This document shows positions 1 to 10,195 of a DNA stretch of 64,000 nucleotides, one piece after another (the stretch's first letter is position 1; each line of letters begins with the position of its first letter). The position numbers and the translations under genes are program-made. The DNA comes from Tetrapisispora phaffii CBS 4417 (Eukaryota; Ascomycota; Saccharomycetes; Saccharomycetales; Saccharomycetaceae). The stretch is taken from assembly GCF_000236905.1 (NCBI RefSeq), contig NC_016535.1:248001-312000 (forward strand), read 5' to 3'. Below the pieces are notes generated by a model. The model was given only the letters and a program-made list of their open reading frames with translations. It made no database searches and was not told the origin of the DNA.

Positions 1-1699
1 GAAACATTTGCATATCATAATCATCCTGACAAGCATTACTGCGATGCTGTTTAGTATTTGTCAGACTATATTGACTAAATGACCGATGAGAAGGCTTACC
101 CTTTAGCAAGTCAGGTTCACAAATTTTAAAGATAGCAAGTGAAGCTTTAAATAGAAAATGTGAATCTTCATAAAACATACAATCCCATATCCTTAATGTA
201 GTTTCAATTGGTAGCACACCAATAAAACAACTCATAAACCAACTGGCAGTGCATAGTGTAATTGGAGGCAACTTCAATAAAAATAGGTTTTTAGAATTAG
301 CACTATTGTTTGGTGTATTCTTTGTATAACCGTTATATGAGGATTCAATCTCAGTCCATAATTCAGGTAAATATTCTCTAATACACAACAACAAGACACC
401 TTGGTCAATATTCACACCTTCTAGATTAACATTATGTACACCCGGTAGATATCTTGATGTTATAATTACTAACATCCAGAATGTTTTTTCTTCGTCCATA
501 AATAATAGTAACAAACCAGCTAAAAAGTTCATAGACTGACAATAACCAATTTTTGTATTATATAATGAAAATGCTACCAACACACGACGTAACGATTTAA
601 TCATGACTGGTTCTTTAGTTGAAAACGCTTCTTTTTGAAAATGTATATTATCCGGAAATGTTCTATTCAAATCTCTTTCAATGACATCTAAATCTTGAAT
701 TTTTCCCTTTTGAGTCTCATCTTCTAAATTACCCATTTTTAACAAGAGATTTGAATATACATCTTTATTCTTATTTAATTTTTCTTGGCCTCTAGCGAAA
801 TACCACCAAGCATTACCTCTCCATTCTGCAGGAATACCTTTTCTGACATACCGTTTAAGTTTTTCACTATGTGGAGGGAACCTCACCGGAATATCATTAT
901 GGACTGGCAAACCAGATTTCTGCAACAATAATAACCACTTATGCTTCCTTCTAATACAATATCCCGAATAATCTTCCCACCAAGCATTATACGTTTCTTC
1001 TGATACATAATTATTCTTTTTTTTAAAACCATATCTATCACAATGCTCTGTATTCAGTTCTTTACGATTTAAAGTAATACTTTTGGGTAGAAACTCGGCG
1101 TTGCTAACAGCTGCCAACATTTCTGATGACTCATGATTGTTTTCAGAATCCTCATCTTCCTCATCATCTGATTCCAAATGATAATCTTCAAGCTGATGGC
1201 CCATAGAGCTCCTATTATTCCGGGAATACCCATCATCGTCATTATATAGATCAATCACGCTCATTGCAGGATCATCGTGAGTTTTGTTATTGTCTATAGG
1301 CGTCTCCTTAGCGCTATCCACATCTGCATTTTCTTTCCAATATTTTCTAGTGTCCATATTATTTGACTCGTTTTTATTAATACCTGGATCAAATCGCCTA
1401 CTATTATTCAATATAGGTGTACTGTTGTTATTCCCACTATATAAAGAATCTTGAAAATTCGGAACCGAGGGAGATCTAATACCAAACTTAGCCTTCATAC
1501 TGTAAATGGGATTATTCATAGTAATATTCTGGGATGCAACCTGGTTCTTCCTTGTATTCATACCAACACCAGAATCGAAATCACCACTGGTAACGTTTGA
1601 ATTATTTTTTGACAATGAACTGTCGTCATCAAATGATTTAGATACTTTCATTCGAATAGCACTGGGCTCCACATACCCTTGCATGTCACCTTCTCTCAT
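1..1699 (-). CDS. MSB3: Msb3/Msb4-type Rab GTPase-activating protein, C-terminus cut by window edge
   Basis: I translated this frame by hand. It stays open from the ATG at 1699 to base 1 (566 residues visible), with an in-frame TAA at 1742-1744 upstream and no ATG between. The first ~230 residues are Asn/Ser/Asp-rich and low complexity. The TBC domain begins near residue 288 (IPAEWRGNAWWYF). It holds both catalytic fingers: IERDLNRTFP (arginine finger, about residue 343) and GYCQSMNFLAG (glutamine finger, about residue 387). S. cerevisiae Msb3 is 633 aa, so only the tail should be missing. Msb3/Msb4 are GAPs for Sec4 and other Rabs and act in polarised exocytosis and actin organisation. Next to RIM21, as MSB3 (YNL293W) is in S. 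cerevisiae. The MSB4 paralog is the alternative, because the block mixes both homeologous tracks. Confidence 0.9.
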   Translation of the reverse strand, partial: MREGDMQGYVEPSAIRMKVSKSFDDDSSLSKNNSNVTSGDFDSGVGMNTRKNQVASQNITMNNPIYSMKAKFGIRSPSVPNFQDSLYSGNNNSTPILNNSRRFDPGINKNESNNMDTRKYWKENADVDSAKETPIDNNKTHDDPAMSVIDLYNDDDGYSRNNRSSMGHQLEDYHLESDDEEDEDSENNHESSEMLAAVSNAEFLPKSITLNRKELNTEHCDRYGFKKKNNYVSEETYNAWWEDYSGYCIRRKHKWLLLLQKSGLPVHNDIPVRFPPHSEKLKRYVRKGIPAEWRGNAWWYFARGQEKLNKNKDVYSNLLLKMGNLEDETQKGKIQDLDVIERDLNRTFPDNIHFQKEAFSTKEPVMIKSLRRVLVAFSLYNTKIGYCQSMNFLAGLLLLFMDEEKTFWMLVIITSRYLPGVHNVNLEGVNIDQGVLLLCIREYLPELWTEIESSYNGYTKNTPNNSANSKNLFLLKLPPITLCTASWFMSCFIGVLPIETTLRIWDCMFYEDSHFLFKASLAIFKICEPDLLKGKPSHRSFSQYSLTNTKQHRSNACQDDYDMQMF

Positions 1700-2432
1700 A
1701 CGAGCACAAACTAAATTATGGTCAATGTCTGCTCTTATTTTTTATTCCAATCAGAAGCAAGTCTCCCTTTGAACTATTACAAATAGTACAATAATTCGGA
1801 ATCTTCCTATTGTGTTTTTTAGCCCTATTATATTTAAACTTCGATTCAATCTCTTAAGAACCAAAAAAAACAACAAAAACCACTTCTAAACATACACACT
1901 CATTAAAACCAATATGAGAATACCTAGCTCAACTGGGCGACTTCTTAATCGACCACTCTTAATGGCAATTGAATATAATAGTTACATTATAAATATAGAT
2001 CACTATTGTTCCTAAAGTCCTGTACTTAAAGTAATTGCTCAAAATTTCAGTCACTTGAACGAGCCGTGAGAAGAGAAATAGGAAGCACGTGACGTGGACA
2101 TCAAAATTGGGGTTCAGGATAGTAGTATGATTCAATGTAAGAAGAGTTCCAATTGGTATTTAAACAGAGGATGTCGTTTTCGTTGCTTGATAAAGTTATT
2201 GTCTGGGGTTGACATCAGCAGAGTGAGCTTCTGATTATCAATATATATTGTTTCTGCTTTTCCTTTGGTCTCACGTTGGAAACTAGGCTGCTGCTGGTAT
2301 GCGAATTTGTAAAACGAATTGAAATCTGGAGCTACGTTGGTTTTAGAAAATTGGGTAGTTATTGTTGTTTGATGATACTGCTGTTTTTACATTGATTAAA
2401 TAGATTCATATTTTACATTGACTGTTTTTCAA
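1700..2432. other. Divergent intergenic region MSB3-RIM21 with Cbf1-type E-box
   Basis: A 733-bp shared promoter region. It has A-rich tracts near 1858-1885 and a CACGTGAC motif at 2086-2093, which fits the Cbf1/Pho4 E-box consensus. I see no coding sequence or RNA gene. That the motif is functional is inference. Confidence 0.5.
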
Positions 2433-4067
2433 ATGAGTTTTTTTGATACTTGGGAGGTCCTCAAACCAATGCATAATGACTATATGTCCTGTACGGAACA
2501 CTTTTTGGGCGATGGTATGTTACTGTCACCAGCTTTCCCTATAGCATGTTTCTATGCTGATCATATTAGTTTTAAAGGGTACTGTAAACGAAATAGTCCG
2601 TCCTATGTCATGTCTAAAGCCAAACGACTGTTGGAGATATCTTATTTGGATAGCGTGGAAAGAGATTGGGAGAAATATCGAGGAATGTTAGGGCCCGAAG
2701 GAGGTGACTTCAGATTCTCTGTTTATGTACTAACTGTGGTAGTTACTATTAATTTAGTGGCCTGCTTGTTTCTGAGTATTTATTTATTCTTGGCAATCCA
2801 TGATAGACATAGACAGTTCTTTTTAAATATAGTGAGGTTCGCAGCTGTGCTCTCCTCAATAACTTTGATTCTTTTCACTTCAAGAATGTTATTGCTAATA
2901 CAAGATGAGTTTAATAATTTAGGTGTGGTGACTGCCCACTTGATTGCATACACGTTAGGTAACAGGCTGGATTTTAAAATATTGGATTTCATAGCAATAT
3001 CTCTTCTTCAATTTTGTCAATTAATTAATGTCACTCGGCTAGTATCAACGCTAGAGGAAAAGAGATTTTCTTTCATAGCAGGTTTCATAATGGTTATGGT
3101 TTCTAACATACTTTATGCCGTCTCTCTCTTTTCATCTGGAAGTGATTCTTTAACCGTATTAAACCCATTCGTTTATCTGTTAAGAATTGCAATATCTACG
3201 TCATACGCCGCAATCGTTATTTCGTTTATTATAGCAAAGTATAAACTTTGTTTCATCAACTTTTCTCTAGGATTCTTATCAATATATTCATTTTTACTGG
3301 TCCTGTTCCAAGTCCTGTTTTTTTTTTTCGATTTGGCAAATGTATGGATAAATAGTATTGGTGAAATCTTTAATTTAACTGCTTATGTTGCTTCAACAGC
3401 TATCGTATGGGAATGGATAAATAGAATTTTTGTAGTTCAAAAGAAAAAAGAAGCACAGAGTATATTAGGAAGGACTATTTATGCGGAGGAAAATGTTGAT
3501 CACAAAATAGCTAAATATGCATTAAAAATTCAGGATGCATTAACAAGAACAATAAGTACAGAATATTCAGATAAAAACTCTTTCCTCAATGATGATAGAA
3601 GCTCAGAATTAATGCTGAGGCCTTTTGATGAGCATTCATTAAATGCACACAGTACAAAAGATGGCAAAGACGACGAAATTGTGTTTAATATCGATAAGAA
3701 CCAAGAAAGAGTACTAACAGGAAGTTCATCCATGAATCAAACTTCTTATGAATTAAGTGGCATCAGCACATGCATAGAAGATTCGAGTTTCCATAATAGT
3801 CAAAATTCAAGATCAGTGACCGCATATTTCAAGGAGAAATTACATATGTCATATAATAAACTAATTATGTTAACTGATTACATGCTGATAAAAATCCTTG
3901 GACAAAACTCGATCAATTTGTCAACTACAAATGGGGAGGAAATAGAAAATAATAAACGCAAAGTGAAGCAGAGAATTGGTTTAGATAAGGTGAATGATGT
4001 ACATTTGTACAAAACAACTGATATCATATTTAATTCAGACGATGAGGACTATGATACTGAAGATTAG
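2433..4067 (+). CDS. RIM21: Rim21/PalH-family alkaline pH sensor, multi-pass membrane protein
   Basis: The protein has 544 residues from the ATG at 2433. The frame opens earlier at a TTG (2418), which I reject as a start. The N-terminal ~95 residues are hydrophilic with several Cys. About seven hydrophobic segments follow, from FSVYVLTVVVTINLVACLFL near residue 95 to about residue 325. The C-terminal tail of about 210 residues is polar and ends in a run of Asp/Glu. This is the PalH/Rim21/Dfg16 layout. In the Rim101 pathway Rim21 senses external alkalinity and lipid asymmetry at the plasma membrane and recruits Rim8 and ESCRT. Length is close to the S. cerevisiae protein (533 aa). The position between MSB3 and MRX6 is exactly that of YNL294C, which favours RIM21 over the paralogous family member DFG16. 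Confidence 0.9.
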   Translation: MSFFDTWEVLKPMHNDYMSCTEHFLGDGMLLSPAFPIACFYADHISFKGYCKRNSPSYVMSKAKRLLEISYLDSVERDWEKYRGMLGPEGGDFRFSVYVLTVVVTINLVACLFLSIYLFLAIHDRHRQFFLNIVRFAAVLSSITLILFTSRMLLLIQDEFNNLGVVTAHLIAYTLGNRLDFKILDFIAISLLQFCQLINVTRLVSTLEEKRFSFIAGFIMVMVSNILYAVSLFSSGSDSLTVLNPFVYLLRIAISTSYAAIVISFIIAKYKLCFINFSLGFLSIYSFLLVLFQVLFFFFDLANVWINSIGEIFNLTAYVASTAIVWEWINRIFVVQKKKEAQSILGRTIYAEENVDHKIAKYALKIQDALTRTISTEYSDKNSFLNDDRSSELMLRPFDEHSLNAHSTKDGKDDEIVFNIDKNQERVLTGSSSMNQTSYELSGISTCIEDSSFHNSQNSRSVTAYFKEKLHMSYNKLIMLTDYMLIKILGQNSINLSTTNGEEIENNKRKVKQRIGLDKVNDVHLYKTTDIIFNSDDEDYDTED

Positions 4068-4273
4068 CATCCTCAAAAACAACTATATTATATTATGGAT
4101 GCAGCTTATGCATAGTTATATATTAAGTGCAATGATTCAACTAACGCACGAACGAACTAGGACACAATTTATATTATTACTAGGGTCATACATATTATAT
4201 ACTTACAAGGAATAAAGGAATATTAATTAAACTATTAGTGAAGCATTTTTAAAACTCATCAATTTGAATATGA

Positions 4274-5758
4274 TCAATCATAAAACCTATCTTTACTAAA
4301 GGCCTCTTTTACAGTTTTAGATCTAAGGCCAATTGGATATCGCATATATTTAATATTACTCCTTGTAATGTCATAACTTTTGCTATAATTGAAAACGTAT
4401 TCTTGATGGATATTTTTCCCATAGAAAACATTCTTTCTTAAAGTAGGTTTTAACCAATATAGTCTCTTAAAGTTAGGAACTGGACTTTGTTGAATTATAC
4501 AATCAGTATCAGTATCATGGATATGATATGAAGGTAACGCTATTATTAAATCATTGAGTAAAGTATTAACTTTATTATTAAATTTTGATAACAACTTTTC
4601 TCTTTGGAACTCCTTCTCATAACATGGTAATAATATTGACATGAGAGGGGATGATTGATTTATAATTTGTTTTCTTAATATTCTTCTCAGTGATTTTATT
4701 CCAATACTGCTTGGTGGCAAATATATAAATATGGGCAGACGATATAACAAAACAGGACTATGGGTATGTAATTTTATCTTTTTAAAGATTTGTCTCTCTA
4801 AAAACCTCATTAATTTATCGAGATAAGTGATATAGAGTCTTTGATCTGATTTCAAAAATCTAAAGAGCAGGAGATAATGATTCATCTCATTTTCATACTC
4901 CTTCCTATCTTTTATCATCTGATCTCGAGTAACACCAATAATTGACCCGTCTTGAATATGCTTATCATAGTGCTTAGTTTTGTCAGAATCAAACAGATTT
5001 ACCATTTCTAGGTCGTCGCTGACTTTTGAATTATGTACTTTTATTTTAATGAAACGTTTGGGCTTTACCTGAGATTTATCTTGGGACCTTTCAAGTTTCA
5101 CTAACTTGAATGGTGACAATTTCGAAACTACACTTTTAGGCAGGTCCTTGAAAGCTTTATCAGAATAAACCATACCACCAATTGATGCATCCCATGGTAT
5201 GATAGGTTTTCTATTTTCTCTAGTCAAAGAACTCTGTTCTTGTTCTGACTCTAAACCATTTTGTAAATCATCTATAACATCTTTAATTTGACCTGAATTG
5301 TAACTATCTGTTTCAGACTCGGGTGCAGAAACCTTTAAATTAGCGAATGAAGTAAAGAAATTATCCAAAACATCCAATTTTGAATTGGTCTCCAATGACG
5401 AGTTCCCCAGAAATAAAGGTCGATAACCTGCAAAGAGACCCTCTGTTTGAATTTCAGCTGATGATAAATTATCTGTAGATGCCACTTTTGGAACCAGTAG
5501 TGATTTTTTCAAACCATGCAATTTCGTAGATGTATTATTGGCAAAATTAGGGTCATATTTTCTGATGGTCTCCATTCCCTTATTATAATTGTCTATCTCC
5601 TCATTCTTGGATACTTTTTTTTTCTTAGACTTGGCCAACGCTTGTGGCTTCTTATCAGATGCAGAGGAATAACTTCTTGTCTGATTACATTTACTATTTG
5701 TTAAGGTACTAATCCTCTTGGAAAAACAACTGCGCAATCCATATCGACTAATAATCAT
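4274..5758 (-). CDS. MRX6: Mrx6-like mitochondrial PET20-domain protein
   Basis: 494 residues from the ATG at 5758. The longer frame begins with TTG at 5794 and is not used. The N-terminus (MIISRYGLRSCFSKRISTLT) is basic, rich in Ser/Thr/Arg and free of acidic residues, as expected for a mitochondrial targeting sequence. The middle is polar and poorly conserved. The C-terminal ~60 residues contain the PET20-type block, including YWLKPTLRKNVFYGKN and RYPIGLRSKTVKEAF. In S. cerevisiae Mrx6 (524 aa) associates with the Lon protease Pim1 and Mam33 and limits mtDNA copy number. The relatives Pet20 and Sue1 are possible, but the neighbours RIM21 and CLA4 match YNL295W. It converges with RIM21 with 206 bp between stops. 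Confidence 0.85.
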   Translation of the reverse strand: MIISRYGLRSCFSKRISTLTNSKCNQTRSYSSASDKKPQALAKSKKKKVSKNEEIDNYNKGMETIRKYDPNFANNTSTKLHGLKKSLLVPKVASTDNLSSAEIQTEGLFAGYRPLFLGNSSLETNSKLDVLDNFFTSFANLKVSAPESETDSYNSGQIKDVIDDLQNGLESEQEQSSLTRENRKPIIPWDASIGGMVYSDKAFKDLPKSVVSKLSPFKLVKLERSQDKSQVKPKRFIKIKVHNSKVSDDLEMVNLFDSDKTKHYDKHIQDGSIIGVTRDQMIKDRKEYENEMNHYLLLFRFLKSDQRLYITYLDKLMRFLERQIFKKIKLHTHSPVLLYRLPIFIYLPPSSIGIKSLRRILRKQIINQSSPLMSILLPCYEKEFQREKLLSKFNNKVNTLLNDLIIALPSYHIHDTDTDCIIQQSPVPNFKRLYWLKPTLRKNVFYGKNIHQEYVFNYSKSYDITRSNIKYMRYPIGLRSKTVKEAFSKDRFYD

Positions 5759-6479
5759 TTTATAAAAAAAAAGTGCTCTTGGTGATGCTATCAAAATATT
5801 TAACCTTAGTTTATTCGGTGTGAACAGATATATTGAATATTTGTGATTTCGCTTTCCCTCTATAATTTAAAGGTAATTCTATCAATTCACAGCTATTATA
5901 TTAATATAATAATATAGAAAATAACCTATTAGTAAATTTAATATCCTTCATAGTGTTATAGGTAATGTCTTTTGTATATTACAAACCATATGTTTATATT
6001 TACCTAATCTAATTGTGAATACTTTATACTAATGATTAATTTGGATATTTTATTAATTGCCGTCCGAACTTGCTAATCGAATCTTCATAGTAATCATTAT
6101 AGCTGAGTAACAAGAATGATATAAGTTACAAACTATCCTTATAAATTCAATATGATAACTTGATAGTATTTATATGTGTAGATTTTACCTTCAATAACAT
6201 TGTACCACATAGACTTAATATACTTATTGAAACGAAAGATCCCAAAAAAGGTGGTGATGGAAGTTGTTATTCTTATTACTAAATACAATATATATATAAC
6301 GGTTAATAGTATGTTTAATATGTTTAATATGTATATTATTATTCTTATTCTTATTATTATTTTGGAAACGAACGTAAGGATTCTTGATTTTAAATAAAGA
6401 ACATTTTTGATGCAAATAAAATTGAGATACAAATTTGTATAATTTTGATGTTAATTTGTTAGAATAGTTCTTTTCTATC
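5759..6479. other. Intergenic region MRX6-CLA4; MON2 absent
   Basis: 721 bp of AT-rich DNA with no supportable ORF. In S. cerevisiae the large gene MON2 (YNL297C) lies between MRX6 and CLA4. No trace of it is visible here. I see only AT-rich low-complexity sequence, for example the TTATTATT stretches near 6335-6361. Confidence 0.6.
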
Positions 6480-9137
6480 CTATAATTTCCATTCTAATAG
6501 CGATAGTAATTCCTCTGGAGGACATGCTAGACTGAAAAAATTATGGTGTAATAATTCTTCTGTAGATGCTCTATATCTGACATCAACACATAGACAAACA
6601 CTCAAGAATCTTTTTATTTCTAAAGAAAGTGACTCTGGGTGTCTTAATTTAGGTGTACCATTTGTTGCGATTAAGTATAACGCCCTTAATGGATCTTCAT
6701 TTAAGTATGGAGGTTCACCTTCTAACATTTCAATAGTCATAATACCTAATGACCATACATCCACTTTTTCATCATATTCACGTTGCTTAACAACTTCTGG
6801 AGCCATCCAATAAGGAGTACCGACCATAGTAGCTCTTTTACTTCTTTGATCAGTTAATTTCGCACAGAAACCAAAATCGGTGATCTTAACACGGCCTTGT
6901 GTGTCCAATAAGACATTATCAGATTTTATATCTCTATGGATAATGTGCCTATCGTGTAAGAATTTTAGACCTTGGCAAGTTTCACGAACTATGTAGGCGA
7001 TTTGTGATTCAGTCAATGGGGAGTTGATGCTTTCGTCAGCTGGCGAATTTTCAATAATATCGGTTAAAGAACCGCCTTCCATATATTCCATAACTACCCA
7101 TAAATCATCTTCTGTTTTCAAATATGCTTCTAAAAAGTTAACAATATTTTTATGGCGTGAATCTTTCATTACTAAAATTTCATTTACAATCAATTCTTTA
7201 CGAGGTTGTTTAGATAGCATCATTTGTTTAATAGCAACTTTATCACCAATCTTCGCAGGTTCATCATATTGATTAATTTTATCTTCTTTAGGCGGTAGTG
7301 CGGATCTTTTTGCCAAGTAGACAGAACCACTTGCACCTTGTCCAGCTTTCTCGATCATTTCAAAGCTTGGAGTAGGATCTTGAATGAAAGTGACTTGCTT
7401 TAGCCTGGCCATAATTTCTGCATTTGATAGAATTGGTTTAGATGGTTTTTTTGTTTCAGTAGACACAGCACCTTGTGTACCGATTGGTTTTTTCGGAGCC
7501 TGTCTTTGAGCTGGTGGTAAATTTGCTGGAGTTGGTTGTCCAACATTATGTTTAGCATGTTGCCTCATTGCCGATGCCGCAGCAGCAGTAGCATTGATAG
7601 TTGTAGTCGATGAAAGGGCTTGATTAACATTTGGTCGTTGAGGAGCAGCACGTTGTGGATGCAATCTAGGTGGAGGAGAAGAAGTTTGAATTTGTTGAGC
7701 CTCTGGACCTCTGATACCTGGCATTTTATTTGATGTGGCTGATATTTTAGAGTAAGGATTTACCATATTATGCTGAGCCCTATTATTCATAGTTTGCTGT
7801 TGCTGTTGCTGCTGTGGGTAACGCGGCATCATACGTTGTGGATGATTCGGATGTGAGGGCGACTCATTAGGTCTAAATTGATGCATTTGTTGGAATTTCT
7901 GATTCTGTTGCATACCACTTTGATTAATTGGCGATGGTAATTTTTGATTATGATTTTGAGTATTTACTGAAATTTTTGTATTAATAGGAGCTATTAAAGG
8001 TTTATTAGTCGTGTTATTATTCGGTACACCAGTTGGCAAAGGAACCTTCATTGGTGCTTGTATCTGTGGCAATAAACCTTGTTGACCTAATGGAGAGCTC
8101 CGGTTTTGTTTTACCATTGTAGAATTTCCCGTATTTTGATGACCGTAGTTTAACTGCAACTTCTTATTCTGATTGTCTATATTATTTAGTGAAGTTGAAC
8201 TACTATGATTTGTTCCTGGCAAATGTGAAGAGCTACCGTAAGGCAAACTGTCCACGGGGCTTGAAGTAGAGTTTGATTTCACTTTTTCTATTTTATTTAC
8301 ATTGCTCTGGACATTTGCGCCACTGCCATCTACATCATTATACTGCTGATAAAACTGTAACACTTGTATGACGGCTGCTGAATCATTATTCCAATCTTCA
8401 CCTGTAATTCTGGAATGTTTTAGTAATTTTTCCCAATTTGTTGGCATCCCTACAAAACTACCAGTTTCTGGATCAAAACCCACATGCACTTTATGTGTAA
8501 AATTAGTTGGTGATGATACGCCACTTAATAATGGACATCTTGTAAACAACAAATCCAACCAACTATTTAGCTCGACTTCTGTTTTTGTAGATATAAAGAT
8601 AGATTTTTTTGTTGCTGTATCATTAGATGAGTTTATGTTCGATAAGCTACCTGTAGCTGAGGGTACTGAATTCCTGTCTGTTGTACGTACGATTTCCATA
8701 CAATTCACCTTAACTTGAGTTCTACTGATACTGACGATATTCGTCAATGGAACTCTCAATAGGGGATCATCTGTCGTTTTTTCATTTTTGTAAAACGAAA
8801 GGTACAAATCATTCACTACAATATATCTTTTTTGCCATAAGAATGACAATAAACCATCATCCTTATACGAGATCCAACCTTTCCTGTTTGTCATTGTTAA
8901 AGTTGCAGATGCTGGATACTGCGCAGCATTGTTGAACGCTCTCGAACTATTATTCCTTTGGAAATCAAACGGCGAGGATATGTCACCAATCGGCTGAGTT
9001 TGGTTATACCCAGTGGAATTCTTCCCTAGTTCATTCATCGAATTTAATATAGATGATGAAATCGGAGGTTTCGGAGCAGGTCCAATGTTCTGGAAATCAG
9101 TATCAGATATATTATTAGCAGCTGCCGACAGAGACAT
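6480..9137 (-). CDS. CLA4: Cla4-type p21-activated protein kinase (PH, CRIB, kinase)
   Basis: 885 residues from the ATG at 9137. The preceding in-frame TTG is not used, and MSLSAAANNISDTDFQNIGP aligns with the known Cla4 N-terminus. A PH domain spans about residues 83-205 (RKGWISYKDDGLLSFLWQKR). A CRIB motif for Cdc42-GTP binding follows at about 207-255 (NFTHKVHVGFDPETGSFVGM). Next comes a long Gln/Asn/Pro-rich linker with a poly-Gln run. The kinase domain starts near 590: glycine loop GQGASGSV, catalytic HRDIKSDN near 732, DFGFCAK near 757, APE present. Cla4 acts downstream of Cdc42 in septin assembly, budding and mitotic exit. The length fits CLA4 (842 aa) better than its paralog SKM1 (655 aa). 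Confidence 0.95.
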   Translation of the reverse strand: MSLSAAANNISDTDFQNIGPAPKPPISSSILNSMNELGKNSTGYNQTQPIGDISSPFDFQRNNSSRAFNNAAQYPASATLTMTNRKGWISYKDDGLLSFLWQKRYIVVNDLYLSFYKNEKTTDDPLLRVPLTNIVSISRTQVKVNCMEIVRTTDRNSVPSATGSLSNINSSNDTATKKSIFISTKTEVELNSWLDLLFTRCPLLSGVSSPTNFTHKVHVGFDPETGSFVGMPTNWEKLLKHSRITGEDWNNDSAAVIQVLQFYQQYNDVDGSGANVQSNVNKIEKVKSNSTSSPVDSLPYGSSSHLPGTNHSSSTSLNNIDNQNKKLQLNYGHQNTGNSTMVKQNRSSPLGQQGLLPQIQAPMKVPLPTGVPNNNTTNKPLIAPINTKISVNTQNHNQKLPSPINQSGMQQNQKFQQMHQFRPNESPSHPNHPQRMMPRYPQQQQQQQTMNNRAQHNMVNPYSKISATSNKMPGIRGPEAQQIQTSSPPPRLHPQRAAPQRPNVNQALSSTTTINATAAAASAMRQHAKHNVGQPTPANLPPAQRQAPKKPIGTQGAVSTETKKPSKPILSNAEIMARLKQVTFIQDPTPSFEMIEKAGQGASGSVYLAKRSALPPKEDKINQYDEPAKIGDKVAIKQMMLSKQPRKELIVNEILVMKDSRHKNIVNFLEAYLKTEDDLWVVMEYMEGGSLTDIIENSPADESINSPLTESQIAYIVRETCQGLKFLHDRHIIHRDIKSDNVLLDTQGRVKITDFGFCAKLTDQRSKRATMVGTPYWMAPEVVKQREYDEKVDVWSLGIMTIEMLEGEPPYLNEDPLRALYLIATNGTPKLRHPESLSLEIKRFLSVCLCVDVRYRASTEELLHHNFFSLACPPEELLSLLEWKL

Positions 9138-9229
9138 TTCTGGTATCAATATGTATTAGTTTTATAATTCTACCTTAATCTTAGTATTCGCAGATATAAT
9201 CACACTTGATGTGTAGATATATGGATATG

Positions 9230-9259
9230 GATATATATATATATATATATAATATATAT
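9230..9259. repeat. (AT)n microsatellite
   Basis: A nearly pure alternating AT tract, about 95-120 bp upstream of the CLA4 ATG. It may serve as a TATA-rich promoter element and is likely to vary in length. Confidence 0.9.
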
Positions 9260-9447
9260 CTGCCAGTCTGTTTTAACTGATGCACTACTGTTGAAATAAA
9301 TATCTCGTTATTATGCGCTATGTATGATGCAACCGCTACAATTAGTGCTAGATCCAATTGGCAGAACTCAATTTAGATATTAATACAAAGAAAACGTAAC
9401 TTCTTATAAATAAATGTCAATCAATTACAAAGAAAGTCTGATCCTAA

Positions 9448-9466
9448 ACACACACACACACACACA
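9448..9466. repeat. (AC)n microsatellite
   Basis: Pure AC dinucleotide repeat of 19 bases in the CLA4 upstream region. Confidence 0.9.
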
Positions 9467-9661
9467 GACAAATATTGTTGCAATAGGTGCACCAGTAACC
9501 AGAACCGAACGCTCAACAACCCACTACTGTCCACAAGTATGCTTCATCGTGAGATTCGTTAATCTATCAATACTCACAATACTTGTTACAAAATTCTCAT
9601 CTTTGGTTTCGAGATGGTGATAACAATAATTTTTTTCAGTTTCGTAAATTTCACTATGTGT

Positions 9662-9774
9662 CCTAAAGGGGTTACATTCCAAAGTTCCGGTAACGATCTG
9701 TCTGAGAGCTGTTCCGACATCTCTCAAGAAATTTCCTAAAAGGGCATCATAAATCAAAAAATTGCCTAATCAGG
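9662..9774. promoter_or_regulatory. Cluster of three Mcm1-like boxes upstream of CLA4
   Basis: CCTAAAGGGG (9662-9671), CCTAAAAGGG (9735-9744) and CCTAATCAGG (9765-9774) all fit CCYWWWNNRG, the MADS-box factor Mcm1 consensus. They lie 525-640 bp upstream of the CLA4 ATG, or downstream of PAP2. Binding is inference. Confidence 0.4.
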
Positions 9775-10195
9775 ATATCAAATCAGAGAAACGCGCAAAG
9801 ATACATTTCCCGAAACGGCAATTATCGTAAGCGATAGCAGGGCTAGGAAACAGGGCTTCTCTTCCGCTTGGGATAGGGTTGGTGGACAGGGCTTGGGAGT
9901 AGCCCAGAGTTATATACACCACCACCACCTCTCCTACCTCTACGCCAAGCATTTTGAAACTGTTTCTTAACTGATACCAAGGTTTGGATTACCTATTACA
10001 TTGCGGGTCCATAGACACCGTTCAGAGGTTCCTAATTTATAAAAATGCTTCTATTATTTATCAAAATTCTATACAGTGAGGCTCAATCGTCATCTACAGG
10101 CTGAATCATGAGTATGCGGTGGTGTAATAATGCATACACACACATATATGTGCATACAGTTCTATATATGCGTGCCATGGGTAGAACAAATATGC

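Larger units (their letters stand above)
9138..10195. other. CLA4 upstream region with simple repeats
   Basis: 1,058 bp lie between the CLA4 start and the stop of the upstream tandem gene PAP2. It contains an (AT)n tract, a (CA)n tract and three Mcm1-like boxes (separate entries), plus a GC-richer stretch near 9830-9950. Short ORFs here have no coding character that I can see. Confidence 0.55.
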
